Origin: an uncultured Aquimarina sp.
GTDB lineage: Bacteria > Bacteroidota > Bacteroidia > Flavobacteriales > Flavobacteriaceae
DNA length: 64,000 nt
Reading direction: 5' to 3'
Assembly: GCA_947498815.1 (NCBI GenBank)
Contig: CANMLU010000010.1
Location: 110,868-174,867 of the forward strand
Both the position numbers and the translations under genes were made by a program. The notes beneath the pieces were generated by a model. It saw only the letters and a program-made list of their open reading frames with translations, made no database searches and had not been told where the DNA came from. Positions 43,093 through 52,396 of this stretch are shown here, piece by piece. How positions within the stretch are numbered: the first letter of the stretch is position 1; each line of letters starts with the position of its first letter.

Positions 43093-43944
43093 TTATACAG
43101 GCATTAATAATTCTTCTGGGGAAACTTTTTTATCAATGATATCAAGATTGAATAATCTATTTTGTACTTCGACAAGACTTTCTTTTTTTATGATATGTTG
43201 ACTCCATTCTGTAAGTGTTAACCATTCTTGAATGTCATTAAGTTGTTGATCATATCGATGTGCCAGCGTTTTATCAATACTAGGAATTTGCTTAAAATCT
43301 GATGTTGTAGTATTAATGATATCTAGAATGCATTTTATTTGTTCTTTTTTATTGGCTAAAAGATCTTCTCTTACTGCAATAACAAAACATGGCCATGGTG
43401 TAGGGCAGTCTGAAACTCTTCTAAAAGTATTGTTATCTACTAATGGTTTTGTTGTAAAATGCTCCCACATAAAATAGTCTGCTGTACCATTGGTTAGTGC
43501 ATCTATTGCGCCATCAAGGTTTTTTACAACTTCAAATTGAAGATTAGTAATATTCCAACCCTGATTTTGAGCATTTACATATGACATTAAGTGTGAACCA
43601 GATCCATATCTACTTATGGCTGCTTTGGAATTTTGTAGGTCGGATAGTTTTTTGTATTCAGACTCAGCTCCTACATGTATCCCCCATATTAGAGGAGTTT
43701 CTATATAGGTTTGTACAATTTTACTTGGATTTCCAGCGATGATATCTTTTACAATCCCTTCAGTAAGAATTATTGCAATATCAATATCTTTATTTCGTAA
43801 CCCTTCGCACATGGCTCCTGTGCCTCCAGGATAGTCTATCCACTCAAGCTGTATATTCTCTTTAAGATAACTTCCATCTTCGATAGAAAGGTGCCAAGGT
43901 AAGTTAAAATGCTCTGGGACGCCACCAATTTTTATCGTATCCAT
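43093..43944 (-). CDS. Cytosolic substrate-binding-like protein (SsuA/THI5-like fold)
   Basis: A 283-residue periplasmic-binding-protein-like polypeptide with no signal peptide. Seen: IKIGGVPEHFNLPWHLSIEDG, the 'GGTGAMCEGL' loop, DIDIAIILTEGIVKDIIAG and SGSHLMSYVNA, matching NMT1/THI5-like binding proteins. No permease or ATPase is adjacent. Similar orphan proteins exist in fungi and bacteria (the Ca3427 family, by recollection). Likely role: cytosolic binding or metabolism of a small ligand; an ABC transport role is unlikely here. Confidence 0.75.
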   Translation of the reverse strand: MDTIKIGGVPEHFNLPWHLSIEDGSYLKENIQLEWIDYPGGTGAMCEGLRNKDIDIAIILTEGIVKDIIAGNPSKIVQTYIETPLIWGIHVGAESEYKKLSDLQNSKAAISRYGSGSHLMSYVNAQNQGWNITNLQFEVVKNLDGAIDALTNGTADYFMWEHFTTKPLVDNNTFRRVSDCPTPWPCFVIAVREDLLANKKEQIKCILDIINTTTSDFKQIPSIDKTLAHRYDQQLNDIQEWLTLTEWSQHIIKKESLVEVQNRLFNLDIIDKKVSPEELLMPV

Positions 43945-44052
43945 AAAACTTTAAATTGTTAAAATTGTGTATTTCATCGATTTTTTTAGTTTTTTAACGA
44001 TGAATTCAATTTGTTTTCCTTATATTTGACCTATTATTCTTCCAACGGGAAT

Positions 44053-44060
44053 TATATTTG
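44053..44060 (+). promoter_or_regulatory. Candidate -7 box for the 48-residue protein
   Basis: TATATTTG matches TAnnTTTG, 35 bases before the small ORF at 44096. A second identical TATATTTG lies at 44021-44028, so two promoters or a regulated tandem are possible. Confidence 0.45.
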
Positions 44061-44095
44061 ATTAAGTTTTAACCCAAAATAAAAACAATCTTGCT

Positions 44096-44242
44096 ATGAA
44101 AAAGGATTTATTTAAGAGTAAAAGTGCAAATGTAAAAGTTGCAAAGTTAAAGAATAATTCTCTAGAGAATGGTATTGTAGTATTTATAGCTGTATTGTTG
44201 TTAACAAATTTAGTGATCAGTCTTAAAATATTATTCGGATAA
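44096..44242 (+). CDS. 48-residue single-helix membrane protein
   Basis: An ATG at 44096 opens a 48-codon frame: a basic N-terminus (MKKDLFKSKSANVKVAKLKN), then one hydrophobic helix (about residues 26-46, ENGIVVFIAVLLLTNLVIS). It has upstream -7 boxes and a perfect terminator 30 bp after its stop, so it is probably transcribed as a single-gene unit. The flanking genes are on the minus strand. Function unknown. Confidence 0.65.
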   Translation: MKKDLFKSKSANVKVAKLKNNSLENGIVVFIAVLLLTNLVISLKILFG

Positions 44243-44270
44243 GTTAGTTCCGAAAAAAATAGTAAATTAA

Positions 44271-44307
44271 AAAAAGGTCTAGTAAAAGCTTACTAGACCT
44301 TTTTTTA
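44271..44307. terminator. Bidirectional terminator
   Basis: AGGTCTAGTAA (44275-44285) pairs perfectly with TTACTAGACCT (44290-44300) around an AAGC loop, with A and T tracts on both sides. It ends both the 48-residue gene and the convergent nucleoside phosphorylase gene. Confidence 0.92.
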
Positions 44308-44322
44308 TTCTTTAGGTTTTGA

Positions 44323-45201
44323 TTACTCCGAATATTTTATAATCTGGTTTAAAGTATATTTAATTAGTTTGTCGACAGTTTCCCTTGGATTTTGACTAAA
44401 CTCTCCAGTAGCTCGATTTGCAATAATAGCATTCATCGAAACTGCACGATGCCCCAATAATTTTGATAGACTATATATAGCAGCAGTTTCCATTTCAAGA
44501 TTGGTAATCCTTTTATTTTTGTATTCAAATGTCGCCATTTTATTATTTAGTTCGACATCCTGTAAGGGTAACCTTAATACTCGTCCTTGAGGGCCATAAA
44601 AACCGATATTTGTTACTGTGAAACCTTTATAAGTTGCTACGCTATACATATGAGCTTCTAATTCTTTATCAGATGAAACTACATAAGGAATTGATTTGTT
44701 CGAATCCCAGGTCAGATGTTCTACAAGTGCATCTGAGAAATCTGGAAATTGTATTTGATCATTCTTATAAAAATGGAGAAGGTTGTCAAAACCTACCGCC
44801 ATTTCGGATATAATAAAAGAATCAACAGGAATCCCTGGTTGAATTCCACCAGAGGTACCTATGCGGATGATATCAAGGGAAGTATGTTTTTGTTTAACGA
44901 CACGGTTTGCAAGGTCGATATTTACCAAAGCGTCTAATTCGTTTAACACGATGTCAATATTATCTGGGCCAATACCTGTAGAAATTACAGTGATTCTTCG
45001 CCCTTTATAAGTTCCAGTTTGGGTATGAAATTCTCGCTTTTGAATCTTGCAATCAATATGATCAAAATATCGGGTAACCTTATCCACACGATCCGGATCT
45101 CCAACTGTGATTACAGTTTTTGCCAGGTGCTCTGGTTTCAGGTTAAGATGATAGATACTTCCATCTTCATTAAGGATAAGTTCTGATTCGGCTATGGCCA
45201 T
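44323..45201 (-). CDS. Nucleoside phosphorylase (PNP/UDP family)
   Basis: A 292-residue enzyme that splits nucleosides with phosphate. Seen: KTVITVGDPDRV phosphate loop, ISTGIGPDNIDIVLNEL, RIGTSGGIQPG (the family GTSGG), and ITNLEMETAAIYSLS ribose site. The last resembles uridine phosphorylase and the purine nucleoside phosphorylases of the family; base specificity is not readable. Two bp separate it from the DUF1835 gene, so they are co-transcribed. Confidence 0.87.
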   Translation of the reverse strand: MAIAESELILNEDGSIYHLNLKPEHLAKTVITVGDPDRVDKVTRYFDHIDCKIQKREFHTQTGTYKGRRITVISTGIGPDNIDIVLNELDALVNIDLANRVVKQKHTSLDIIRIGTSGGIQPGIPVDSFIISEMAVGFDNLLHFYKNDQIQFPDFSDALVEHLTWDSNKSIPYVVSSDKELEAHMYSVATYKGFTVTNIGFYGPQGRVLRLPLQDVELNNKMATFEYKNKRITNLEMETAAIYSLSKLLGHRAVSMNAIIANRATGEFSQNPRETVDKLIKYTLNQIIKYSE

Positions 45202-45202
45202 A

Positions 45203-46141
45203 TTACAATTTTAGTAAAGTGTGTGATTCGTCATTATAGAGATAATCGTATTTTTTTACTCCTCCATAATACCAATCTAATTTTTGAGTATTATAAAAAT
45301 TCTTTTTATGGTTTAATGCTAGCTTTCCTCTTTCAGATAATACCAGTCGCTTTTTGGTTTGGTCTAAAAACTGAAAAAGTCTTGCAATAACTCGTTTCAT
45401 CTGCATATCTCCGTACCCATAATATCCTTGATACTCCAGAGCATAACCCATAAGTTGTTGTATATTTTTGATTTGATATTTATCCACCATATCAAGAATG
45501 TTGTGTTCTAGAACATTAAGTCCCGTAAGCATGTTGGGGAAGCGTTGTAAATGTGCTCTCAAGCTAATTGATAGATATTCAAAAGAGGAATGCTTCTTTA
45601 TCTGACCTGCTATTTTCTTAGGGTTTGATTCGCAATATAAAGTCCATATGTAATCCGCCAATTCCAAATCATTGATGTCTAGTAGTACTTTGTTCTCATA
45701 GTGCTGTTTCAATTGAGCATCGTTAATTTCACATAATCCCATAAGTTTTTTTTCATGCTCCACTCTTCCGCTGCACACTAAATAAACGGGTATGTTACCT
45801 ATGTTTTTACGCAACAATAAACTAATTGCGGCGATCATGTTTATTTGACAAAAAAGATCATATTCAAACCAAAGTATTACTTCATCATATATTTCTAGAC
45901 TATCTAATTTCTTAAGCTGAGAAACGAATTTTTCCTCATAATCCCCTGCAGAAATTCGATAATATTTTTTTAAAAAAATTTCTCTTTTCTTAATAGAAGT
46001 ATCGGATTCAACCTTGATTTCTGTTGGGCCTTCGCAAAGCATTTCCCGCCAGGTAAAGAATTCTCCGTTAACAAGTTTTAAATCTTTTAATCGATCTGTA
46101 AGGCTATCGCCGTTAGTGATATGTAATGTGTTTACCCCCAA
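45203..46141 (-). CDS. DUF1835-domain protein
   Basis: A 312-residue protein with the DUF1835 opening LHITNGDSLTDRLKDL followed by FFTWREMLCEGP, and a C-terminal partner region with LRAHLQRFPNMLTGLN. DUF1835 and its C-terminal companion have no assigned function; they are often annotated as 'DUF1835/DUF3658'. It precedes the phosphorylase and follows the SUI1 gene, on the same strand. Confidence 0.85.
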   Translation of the reverse strand: MGVNTLHITNGDSLTDRLKDLKLVNGEFFTWREMLCEGPTEIKVESDTSIKKREIFLKKYYRISAGDYEEKFVSQLKKLDSLEIYDEVILWFEYDLFCQINMIAAISLLLRKNIGNIPVYLVCSGRVEHEKKLMGLCEINDAQLKQHYENKVLLDINDLELADYIWTLYCESNPKKIAGQIKKHSSFEYLSISLRAHLQRFPNMLTGLNVLEHNILDMVDKYQIKNIQQLMGYALEYQGYYGYGDMQMKRVIARLFQFLDQTKKRLVLSERGKLALNHKKNFYNTQKLDWYYGGVKKYDYLYNDESHTLLKL

Positions 46142-46157
46142 AATGTTTTTTTGTAAA

Positions 46158-46487
46158 TTATCCTCCTACACGTTTTACTGTAAACCCTTTTTCTTTAAGA
46201 ATATTCATAATTTGTTCACGATAATCTCCTTGAATAATTATACTATCGTTTTTAAAGCTTCCACCTACACTTAAACGGGTTTTAAGTTCTTTTGCTAATT
46301 TTTTAAAATCTTCATTGGCTCCAGTATAACCCTCCAGAATAGTGATTGGCTTTCCTTTTCTTTTCTCATATTTACAGATTATAGGGGTATCTTGAATCCA
46401 TAAATTGTCGTTAGGTTCATTTGATATTTCCTCTTCCTGCGATTGATGATCAGGAAATAAGTCTTTTAGTTGATCTTTTAAATCCAT
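46158..46487 (-). CDS. SUI1/YciH-like translation factor
   Basis: A 109-residue eIF1-like protein. Seen: the C-terminal SUI1 fold with KRKGKPITILEGYTGANEDFKKLAKELKT-type text (residues about 41-70) and the basic KNDSIIIQGDYREQIMNILKEKGF. Bacterial YciH proteins resemble eIF1 and affect start-codon fidelity in vitro; their physiological role is not settled. It overlaps no gene and lies between DUF1835 and the dioxygenase. Confidence 0.87.
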   Translation of the reverse strand: MDLKDQLKDLFPDHQSQEEEISNEPNDNLWIQDTPIICKYEKRKGKPITILEGYTGANEDFKKLAKELKTRLSVGGSFKNDSIIIQGDYREQIMNILKEKGFTVKRVGG

Positions 46488-46499
46488 AATACTTCAAGG

Positions 46500-47450
46500 C
46501 TATTTTTTAATCAATCCTATTTCTACAAGTCGTTGATGTAAAAAGTCACCAGCAGTAATGTCTTCATAATGTTTTGGATTATCCACGGTAATACATTCTT
46601 TAAGGCAGTTTAATTTCATATCACTTCTAGGGTGCATAAAGAAAGGGATGGAGTATCTAGGTTTACCCCATTGTTCTTTGGGCGGATTGATTACTCGGTG
46701 TATTGTTGACCTTAACTTATTATTGGTGTGACGTTCCAACATGTCGCCAACATTAATTACTAACTCATCTTCTTGTGGGATAGCATCAATCCATTCACCA
46801 TCTTTGCGTTGAACTTGTAATCCACCGGTAGATGCTCCCATCAACAAGGTAATTAGATTGATATCACCATGGGCGCCAGCACGAACAGCGCCTTTTGGTT
46901 CTGCAGTAATTGGCGGATAATGAATTGGGCGCAAAATACTATTACCATTACTTGCCCAATGATCAAAATAATGCTCGTCTATTCCTATGTATAAAGCCAA
47001 AGCCCTAAGTACATAAATACCTGTTTTCTCAAGCATTCTGTAGGCTTCCATTCCTGTGTTGTTAAACTCGTTAAGTTCTTCAACTATAACATTGGGAGGG
47101 TATTCTTCACTTGAATTAGCATTTGCATCTGGTTCTTGTCCAAAGTGCCAAAACTCTTTAAGGTCTCCTTCTTTTTTGCCTTTTGCATGTTCCTTTCCGA
47201 AAGATGTATATCCACGTTGTCCTCCCAATCCTTCTATTTCATATTTTTCCTTTGCAGGAACCGGTAACGCAAAAAATGATTTAATCTCTTTATATAAATC
47301 ATCCACAAGCTTATCACTTAAAAAATGATTCTTTAAGGCAACAAAACCTATCTCTTCGTAGGCTTTTCCTATTTCATTAACAAATTTTTGTTTTCGGGAT
47401 GGATCATCTGACAAAAAATCAGCTAGATCTACACTTGGAATATTATTCAT
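46500..47450 (-). CDS. Isopenicillin N synthase-like 2OG/Fe(II) dioxygenase
   Basis: A 316-residue non-haem iron oxygenase. Seen: the iron triad His194-x-Asp196 and His251 (GAHGDINLIT and RSTIHRVIN), and the 2-oxoacid-binding R-x-S in KPRYSIPFF. The family also covers ACC oxidase and GA oxidases. It is first gene of a minus-strand operon with SUI1, DUF1835 and the phosphorylase. Substrate unknown; antibiotic synthesis is unlikely from context. Confidence 0.87.
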   Translation of the reverse strand: MNNIPSVDLADFLSDDPSRKQKFVNEIGKAYEEIGFVALKNHFLSDKLVDDLYKEIKSFFALPVPAKEKYEIEGLGGQRGYTSFGKEHAKGKKEGDLKEFWHFGQEPDANANSSEEYPPNVIVEELNEFNNTGMEAYRMLEKTGIYVLRALALYIGIDEHYFDHWASNGNSILRPIHYPPITAEPKGAVRAGAHGDINLITLLMGASTGGLQVQRKDGEWIDAIPQEDELVINVGDMLERHTNNKLRSTIHRVINPPKEQWGKPRYSIPFFMHPRSDMKLNCLKECITVDNPKHYEDITAGDFLHQRLVEIGLIKK

Positions 47451-47705
47451 TAGTTTAATCTTATTGTATGGAAGAACTAAAATAGGTGTATTTCGATTAA
47501 AACACCATAAAGTTCTTTTAATTTTTTATTAACTCCGTGATATGAATCAAATTAATTATTTTTAAACAATTTGTTTTTACGATATAGTAAATTTAGTTAA
47601 TTCGTAGAATTGTTTATGTTAAATTAACAACTACTTAATATTATTGGTAAGCGAGTGTGAATTCTGAAATAAAAATAATTACATTTACGTAACTAATTTT
47701 CTTTT

Positions 47706-49718
47706 ATGGAGCACGTTTCTAGTGAAAAACCTCAGTTAAATTTTGATAGAAAAGAGTATAGTGATGAATTACTAATTTCGTTATATACTAAAATGCTTAA
47801 ACCACGCCTTATCGAAGAAAAAATGTTGCTTCTACTTCGGCAAGGAAAAATATCAAAATGGTTTAGTGGTATAGGACAAGAAGCTATTTCTGTTGGAGTT
47901 ACAGCCGCTTTAGAAGATGACGAGTATATTCTTCCGATGCATCGCAATCTAGGAGTGTTTACGACACGTAATATTCCTTTATTTAGACTTTTTGGACAAT
48001 GGCAAGGAAAAGCTACTGGTTTTACCAAAGGAAGAGATCGTTCTTTTCATTTTGGAACACAAGAATATAAGATTGTGGGTATGATATCACATTTGGGTCC
48101 ACAAATGGGAATCGCTTGTGGAATTGCTTTGGGAAATGTTTTAAAGAAGAATTCTAAAGTAACAACTGTATTTACCGGTGAAGGAGGTACAAGTGAAGGA
48201 GATTTTCATGAAGCACTTAATATAGCCTCGGTATGGAAATTACCAGTCTTGTTTTGTATTGAAAATAATGGTTATGGGCTTTCAACACCGACTTCAGAAC
48301 AGTACAATTGTGAAAACCTTGCAGATCGAGGAATAGGGTATGGTATTGAGTCTCATATTATTGATGGAAATAACATCCTTGAGGTATATCAACAGGTAGA
48401 TACATTAGCAAAAAGCATACGAGAAAACCCTCGCCCCATTTTGCTGGAGTTTAAAACCTTCAGAATGCGAGGGCATGAAGAGGCAAGTGGTACCAAATAT
48501 GTTCCTCAAGAACTAATGGATTATTGGGCTTCAAAAGATCCAATAAACAATTTTAAAGAGTATTTGATAGATCAAGGCGTAATCTCAATGGATTACGATA
48601 TGCAACAACAATCTACTATAAAAAAGGAGATAGAATCGCACTGGCAAAAAACTATTGATGAGAGTAGGGTGAATGTGAATCTGGTTAATGAACTTAACGA
48701 TGTTTTTACAAATGTTACGTTTGAAGAGGTAAAACCGGAAAATTATAAAAATAAAGAGATTAGGTTAATCGACGCTATCTCTGAAGGGCTAGAAGAATCT
48801 ATGAAGCGATATAATAATTTGGTTATTATGGGACAAGATATCGCTGAGTATGGAGGTGTTTTTAAAATCACAGAAGGTTTTGTTGAAAAATTCGGAAAAG
48901 AACGAGTACGAAATACCCCAATTTGCGAATCTGGAATTGTTGCTACTGGTTATGGACTATCTGTGAATGATTTCAAAGCTGTTGTTGAAATGCAATTTGC
49001 AGATTTCGTTTCCTCTGGATTTAATCCTATTGTAAATTTATTAGCAAAATCAAATTATAGATGGGGGCAGTCGGCCGATGTGGTTGTCAGAATGCCTTGT
49101 GGCGCAGGAGTAGGTGCTGGTCCATTTCATAGCCAAACTAATGAGGCTTGGTTCACCAAAACCCCTGGACTTAAAGTCATTTATCCTGCATTTCCATATG
49201 ATGCCAAAGGATTACTGGTATCCGCAATTGAAGACCCTAATCCTGTATTATTTTTTGAACATAAGGCTTTATATCGCAGTATTCGCCAAGAAGTTCCTGA
49301 AGGATACTATACAATGCCAATAGGAAAAGCGTCGGTACTCAAAGAAGGAAATAATATTACGATTGTTACCTATGGAGCAGGGGTTCATTGGGCTCTTGAA
49401 GTGTTAGAAAAGCATGATCACGAAATTTCGGCCGATGTAATAGATTTACGAACTTTGAAACCATTAGATACCGAAACCATATTTAACTCTGTTAAGAAAA
49501 CCGGAAAAGTAATTATACTTCAGGAAGATACTTTGTTTGGTGGTATAGCATCGGATATTTCTGCTCTGATAACAGAAAACTGCTTTACATCTTTGGATGC
49601 ACCAGCCAAACGTGTTGGTAGCATAGAAACCCCGATTCCGTTTGACAGTGATTTAGAACATCAATATTTATCAAAAAATAAGTTCGAAGAAGAGTTGCTA
49701 GACCTATTGGCTTACTAA
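47706..49718 (+). CDS. Fused 2-oxoacid dehydrogenase E1 (alpha plus beta)
   Basis: A 670-residue thiamine-diphosphate enzyme in which the alpha and beta subunits are joined. Seen: alpha part (1-340) with TPP motif G-E-G-G-T-S-E-G-D (158-166) ending near ENNGYG, and a beta part (about 365-670) with MGQDIAEYGGVFKITEGF and FADFVSSGFNPIVN. Closest in layout to branched-chain 2-oxoacid dehydrogenase E1. Partner E2/E3 genes are not adjacent. It is the last non-polysaccharide gene before the surface-glycan locus. Confidence 0.88.
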   Translation: MEHVSSEKPQLNFDRKEYSDELLISLYTKMLKPRLIEEKMLLLLRQGKISKWFSGIGQEAISVGVTAALEDDEYILPMHRNLGVFTTRNIPLFRLFGQWQGKATGFTKGRDRSFHFGTQEYKIVGMISHLGPQMGIACGIALGNVLKKNSKVTTVFTGEGGTSEGDFHEALNIASVWKLPVLFCIENNGYGLSTPTSEQYNCENLADRGIGYGIESHIIDGNNILEVYQQVDTLAKSIRENPRPILLEFKTFRMRGHEEASGTKYVPQELMDYWASKDPINNFKEYLIDQGVISMDYDMQQQSTIKKEIESHWQKTIDESRVNVNLVNELNDVFTNVTFEEVKPENYKNKEIRLIDAISEGLEESMKRYNNLVIMGQDIAEYGGVFKITEGFVEKFGKERVRNTPICESGIVATGYGLSVNDFKAVVEMQFADFVSSGFNPIVNLLAKSNYRWGQSADVVVRMPCGAGVGAGPFHSQTNEAWFTKTPGLKVIYPAFPYDAKGLLVSAIEDPNPVLFFEHKALYRSIRQEVPEGYYTMPIGKASVLKEGNNITIVTYGAGVHWALEVLEKHDHEISADVIDLRTLKPLDTETIFNSVKKTGKVIILQEDTLFGGIASDISALITENCFTSLDAPAKRVGSIETPIPFDSDLEHQYLSKNKFEEELLDLLAY

Positions 49719-49976
49719 TTCTAATTGTAATTTAAGAAAACGTTATAGTTAATAAAAATAATTTCATTATTTAACTTTTTAGTTTTCAGTAGTTTAATTG
49801 GTTTATGTGAGTTTTATTTGGCACTTTTTTAGCCAGAAGATATAACGAATTCTAAATAGGGGCAAAATCCCCGTTAACTTATGTTGTATGTTCTGTAAGT
49901 AAATCTTAATTTCGCGCTGTCTATATTAATTATATAGGCTTTTGGGACTAAAAAACAGGGAGTTAAAACATAATTA

Positions 49977-50975
49977 ATGAACACTAAACAACTAGACCAT
50001 CTCCGTTCTTCAAGAGTGCTTGTGACTGGGGCCGCTGGTTTTATTGGGTCTAATCTTTGTGAGACACTTTTGGAAATTGGAAGCACCGTAGTAGGATTAG
50101 ACAATTTTGCAACAGGACACAAAAAAAACCTTTCAGAATTATTAAAAAATAAAAACTTCACCTTTATTGAAGGCGATATAAGGAATCTCGAGGATTGTCA
50201 TAAAGCTTGTTTTAAGGCAGATTATGTATTGCACCAAGCAGCTTTAGGTTCTGTTCCTAGGTCTATTAATGATCCCATTACCAGTAATGATGTCAATGTT
50301 GGAGGTTTTCTTAATATGTTAGTAGCCTCTCGTGATGCCGGAGTAAAACGATTTATCTATGCAGCGAGCTCTTCGACGTATGGAGATTCTAAAGCACTGC
50401 CGAAAGTAGAAGATAAGATTGGTAAACCACTATCTCCATATGCAATTACAAAATATGTGAATGAGCTATACGCCGAAAACTTTAAGAAGTCCTATGATTT
50501 GGATACTATAGGGTTGCGTTATTTTAATGTTTTTGGAAGAAAACAAGATCCAAATGGAGCATATGCCGCTGTAATTCCAAAATTTGTAATGCAGTTAATG
50601 AAACACGAATCTCCTGTAGTAAATGGGGATGGTTCATTTTCTAGAGATTTTACATACATCGATAATGTTATCCAAATGAATATGTGTGCTATAGTGTCGG
50701 ATAATCCCGAAGCACCCAATAATGTATATAATACCGCCTTTGGAGAGAGAACAACTTTGATTGAGCTTACTACCTTGTTAAAGGAATATTTGTCTGAATA
50801 TGATGAGAAAATAGCTAATGTAGAGGTGAAATTTGGACCAGAACGGAAGGGAGATGTACCTCATTCACTGGCATCAATCGAAAAAGCAAAAACACTCCTT
50901 GGATACCAACCCAAATTTGATATGAAATCAGGATTAAAGGAGGCCGTAAAATGGTATTGGGAAAACTTGAAGTGA
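49977..50975 (+). CDS. UDP-N-acetylglucosamine 4-epimerase-like (WbpP/TviC type)
   Basis: A 332-residue extended SDR. Seen: G-A-A-G-F-I-G cofactor motif (18-24), the catalytic YAITK (Tyr155, Lys159) and the WbpP-like FNVFGRKQDPNGAYAAVIPKF segment. WbpP/TviC enzymes interconvert UDP-GlcNAc and UDP-GalNAc (or their uronic forms). It starts the polysaccharide locus and is followed by a nucleotide-sugar dehydrogenase, a pairing seen in Vi antigen and O-antigen loci. Alternative: a general UDP-glucose 4-epimerase. Confidence 0.87.
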   Translation: MNTKQLDHLRSSRVLVTGAAGFIGSNLCETLLEIGSTVVGLDNFATGHKKNLSELLKNKNFTFIEGDIRNLEDCHKACFKADYVLHQAALGSVPRSINDPITSNDVNVGGFLNMLVASRDAGVKRFIYAASSSTYGDSKALPKVEDKIGKPLSPYAITKYVNELYAENFKKSYDLDTIGLRYFNVFGRKQDPNGAYAAVIPKFVMQLMKHESPVVNGDGSFSRDFTYIDNVIQMNMCAIVSDNPEAPNNVYNTAFGERTTLIELTTLLKEYLSEYDEKIANVEVKFGPERKGDVPHSLASIEKAKTLLGYQPKFDMKSGLKEAVKWYWENLK

Positions 50976-51008
50976 TTCATAAAAAAAGTAAAGAAATAAA
51001 CAACTACG

Positions 51009-52289
51009 ATGCAAAACATTAAAATTGCTGTAATAGGTTTAGGATATGTTGGATTGCCATTAGCAAGGTTATTTGCAACCCAATATCCGGTTATAGGGTT
51101 CGATATTAATCAAAACAGGATTGATGAACTGCGTTCGGGAACCGATTCAACGTTAGAGGTTGAGGATGATATACTACAATCTGTTTTAGAACCTAGCCCA
51201 AATATGGAGCAAGGACTTTATTGTTCTTGCGACCTTAAGGACATTGAAGATTGCAATTATTATGTAATCACTGTCCCTACACCAGTAGATAAAAACAACA
51301 GACCAGACTTAACTCCATTATATAAATCCAGTGAGGCGGTTGGCAAGGTGTTGAAAAAAGGCGATATCGTGATTTATGAATCTACGGTTTATCCTGGAGT
51401 TACAGAAGAAGAATGCGTACCTGTCCTTGAACGAGTTAGTGGATTAAAATTTAATGAAGATTTTTTTGCAGGGTATTCTCCAGAGAGAATAAATCCAGGA
51501 GATAAAAAACATACAGTAGAAAAAATATTGAAAGTTACTGCAGGGTCTACTCCCGAAATAGGAAAGAAAGTCGATGCTCTATATAATTCTGTAATTAAGG
51601 CAGGAACCCATTTGGCACCGACGATTAAAGTTGCAGAAGCTGCAAAAGTGATAGAGAACTCACAAAGAGATATCAATATCGCATTTGTTAATGAGTTGGC
51701 CAAGATATTTAATTTAATGGATATCGATACACATGCCGTATTGGAAGCGGCGGGGACAAAATGGAATTTCCTCCCGTTTAAACCAGGTCTGGTTGGGGGG
51801 CATTGCATTGGAGTTGATCCATATTATTTGGCCCAACGTGCTCAGGAATTTGGTTACCATCCCGAAATTATTTTGGCTGGACGTCGATTAAATGATAGTA
51901 TGGGACAATATGTAGCATCCGAAGTTATTAAGTTAATGGTGGGACATGATATCAGAATTAAAGAATCAAAAATACTTGTACTCGGTATTACTTTTAAAGA
52001 AAACTGCCCTGATGTTCGTAATACGAGAGCAGTAGATGTAATTGGGCATTTAAAAGATTTTGGAACCGAGGTTACTATTTTCGATCCATGGGCGAACCCA
52101 TCTGAAGTAATGCTTGAATATAACCTGGAAACAATAACTGACTTACCAAATCAAAAATTTGATGCAATAGTATTGACTGTTGCTCATAAAGAGTATTTGG
52201 ATCTGGATTTGAATTCATTACTAAAACCTAATGGTGTATTGTATGATGTAAAAGGAGTCTTAAAGAGTGGTGTGACATCGAGGTTGTAA
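51009..52289 (+). CDS. UDP-N-acetyl-hexosamine 6-dehydrogenase (WbpO/TviB type)
   Basis: A 426-residue NAD-dependent dehydrogenase that oxidises C6 of a UDP-HexNAc to the uronate. Seen: Rossmann start IGLGYVGLPLA, the catalytic Cys266 in VGGHCIGVDPYY, and GITFKENCPDVRNTR. The combination with the epimerase predicts UDP-GalNAcA. It is 33 bp after the epimerase gene, so one operon. UDP-ManNAc dehydrogenase is an alternative. Confidence 0.9.
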   Translation: MQNIKIAVIGLGYVGLPLARLFATQYPVIGFDINQNRIDELRSGTDSTLEVEDDILQSVLEPSPNMEQGLYCSCDLKDIEDCNYYVITVPTPVDKNNRPDLTPLYKSSEAVGKVLKKGDIVIYESTVYPGVTEEECVPVLERVSGLKFNEDFFAGYSPERINPGDKKHTVEKILKVTAGSTPEIGKKVDALYNSVIKAGTHLAPTIKVAEAAKVIENSQRDINIAFVNELAKIFNLMDIDTHAVLEAAGTKWNFLPFKPGLVGGHCIGVDPYYLAQRAQEFGYHPEIILAGRRLNDSMGQYVASEVIKLMVGHDIRIKESKILVLGITFKENCPDVRNTRAVDVIGHLKDFGTEVTIFDPWANPSEVMLEYNLETITDLPNQKFDAIVLTVAHKEYLDLDLNSLLKPNGVLYDVKGVLKSGVTSRL

Positions 52290-52396
52290 AAGTATAAGGT
52301 GATAAAAGAAGTAAAGAGTCATTATAATTATTCTAGCTACAGTATAAAAAGTATAGTGTTGTCTAGTGAAATCATATCAAAAAAAGAGCGTAATTA

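Noticed and set aside
46500-47450. Beta-lactam biosynthesis gene
   Set aside because: Only the broad IPNS-like fold is seen, with no ACV synthetase or other pathway genes.
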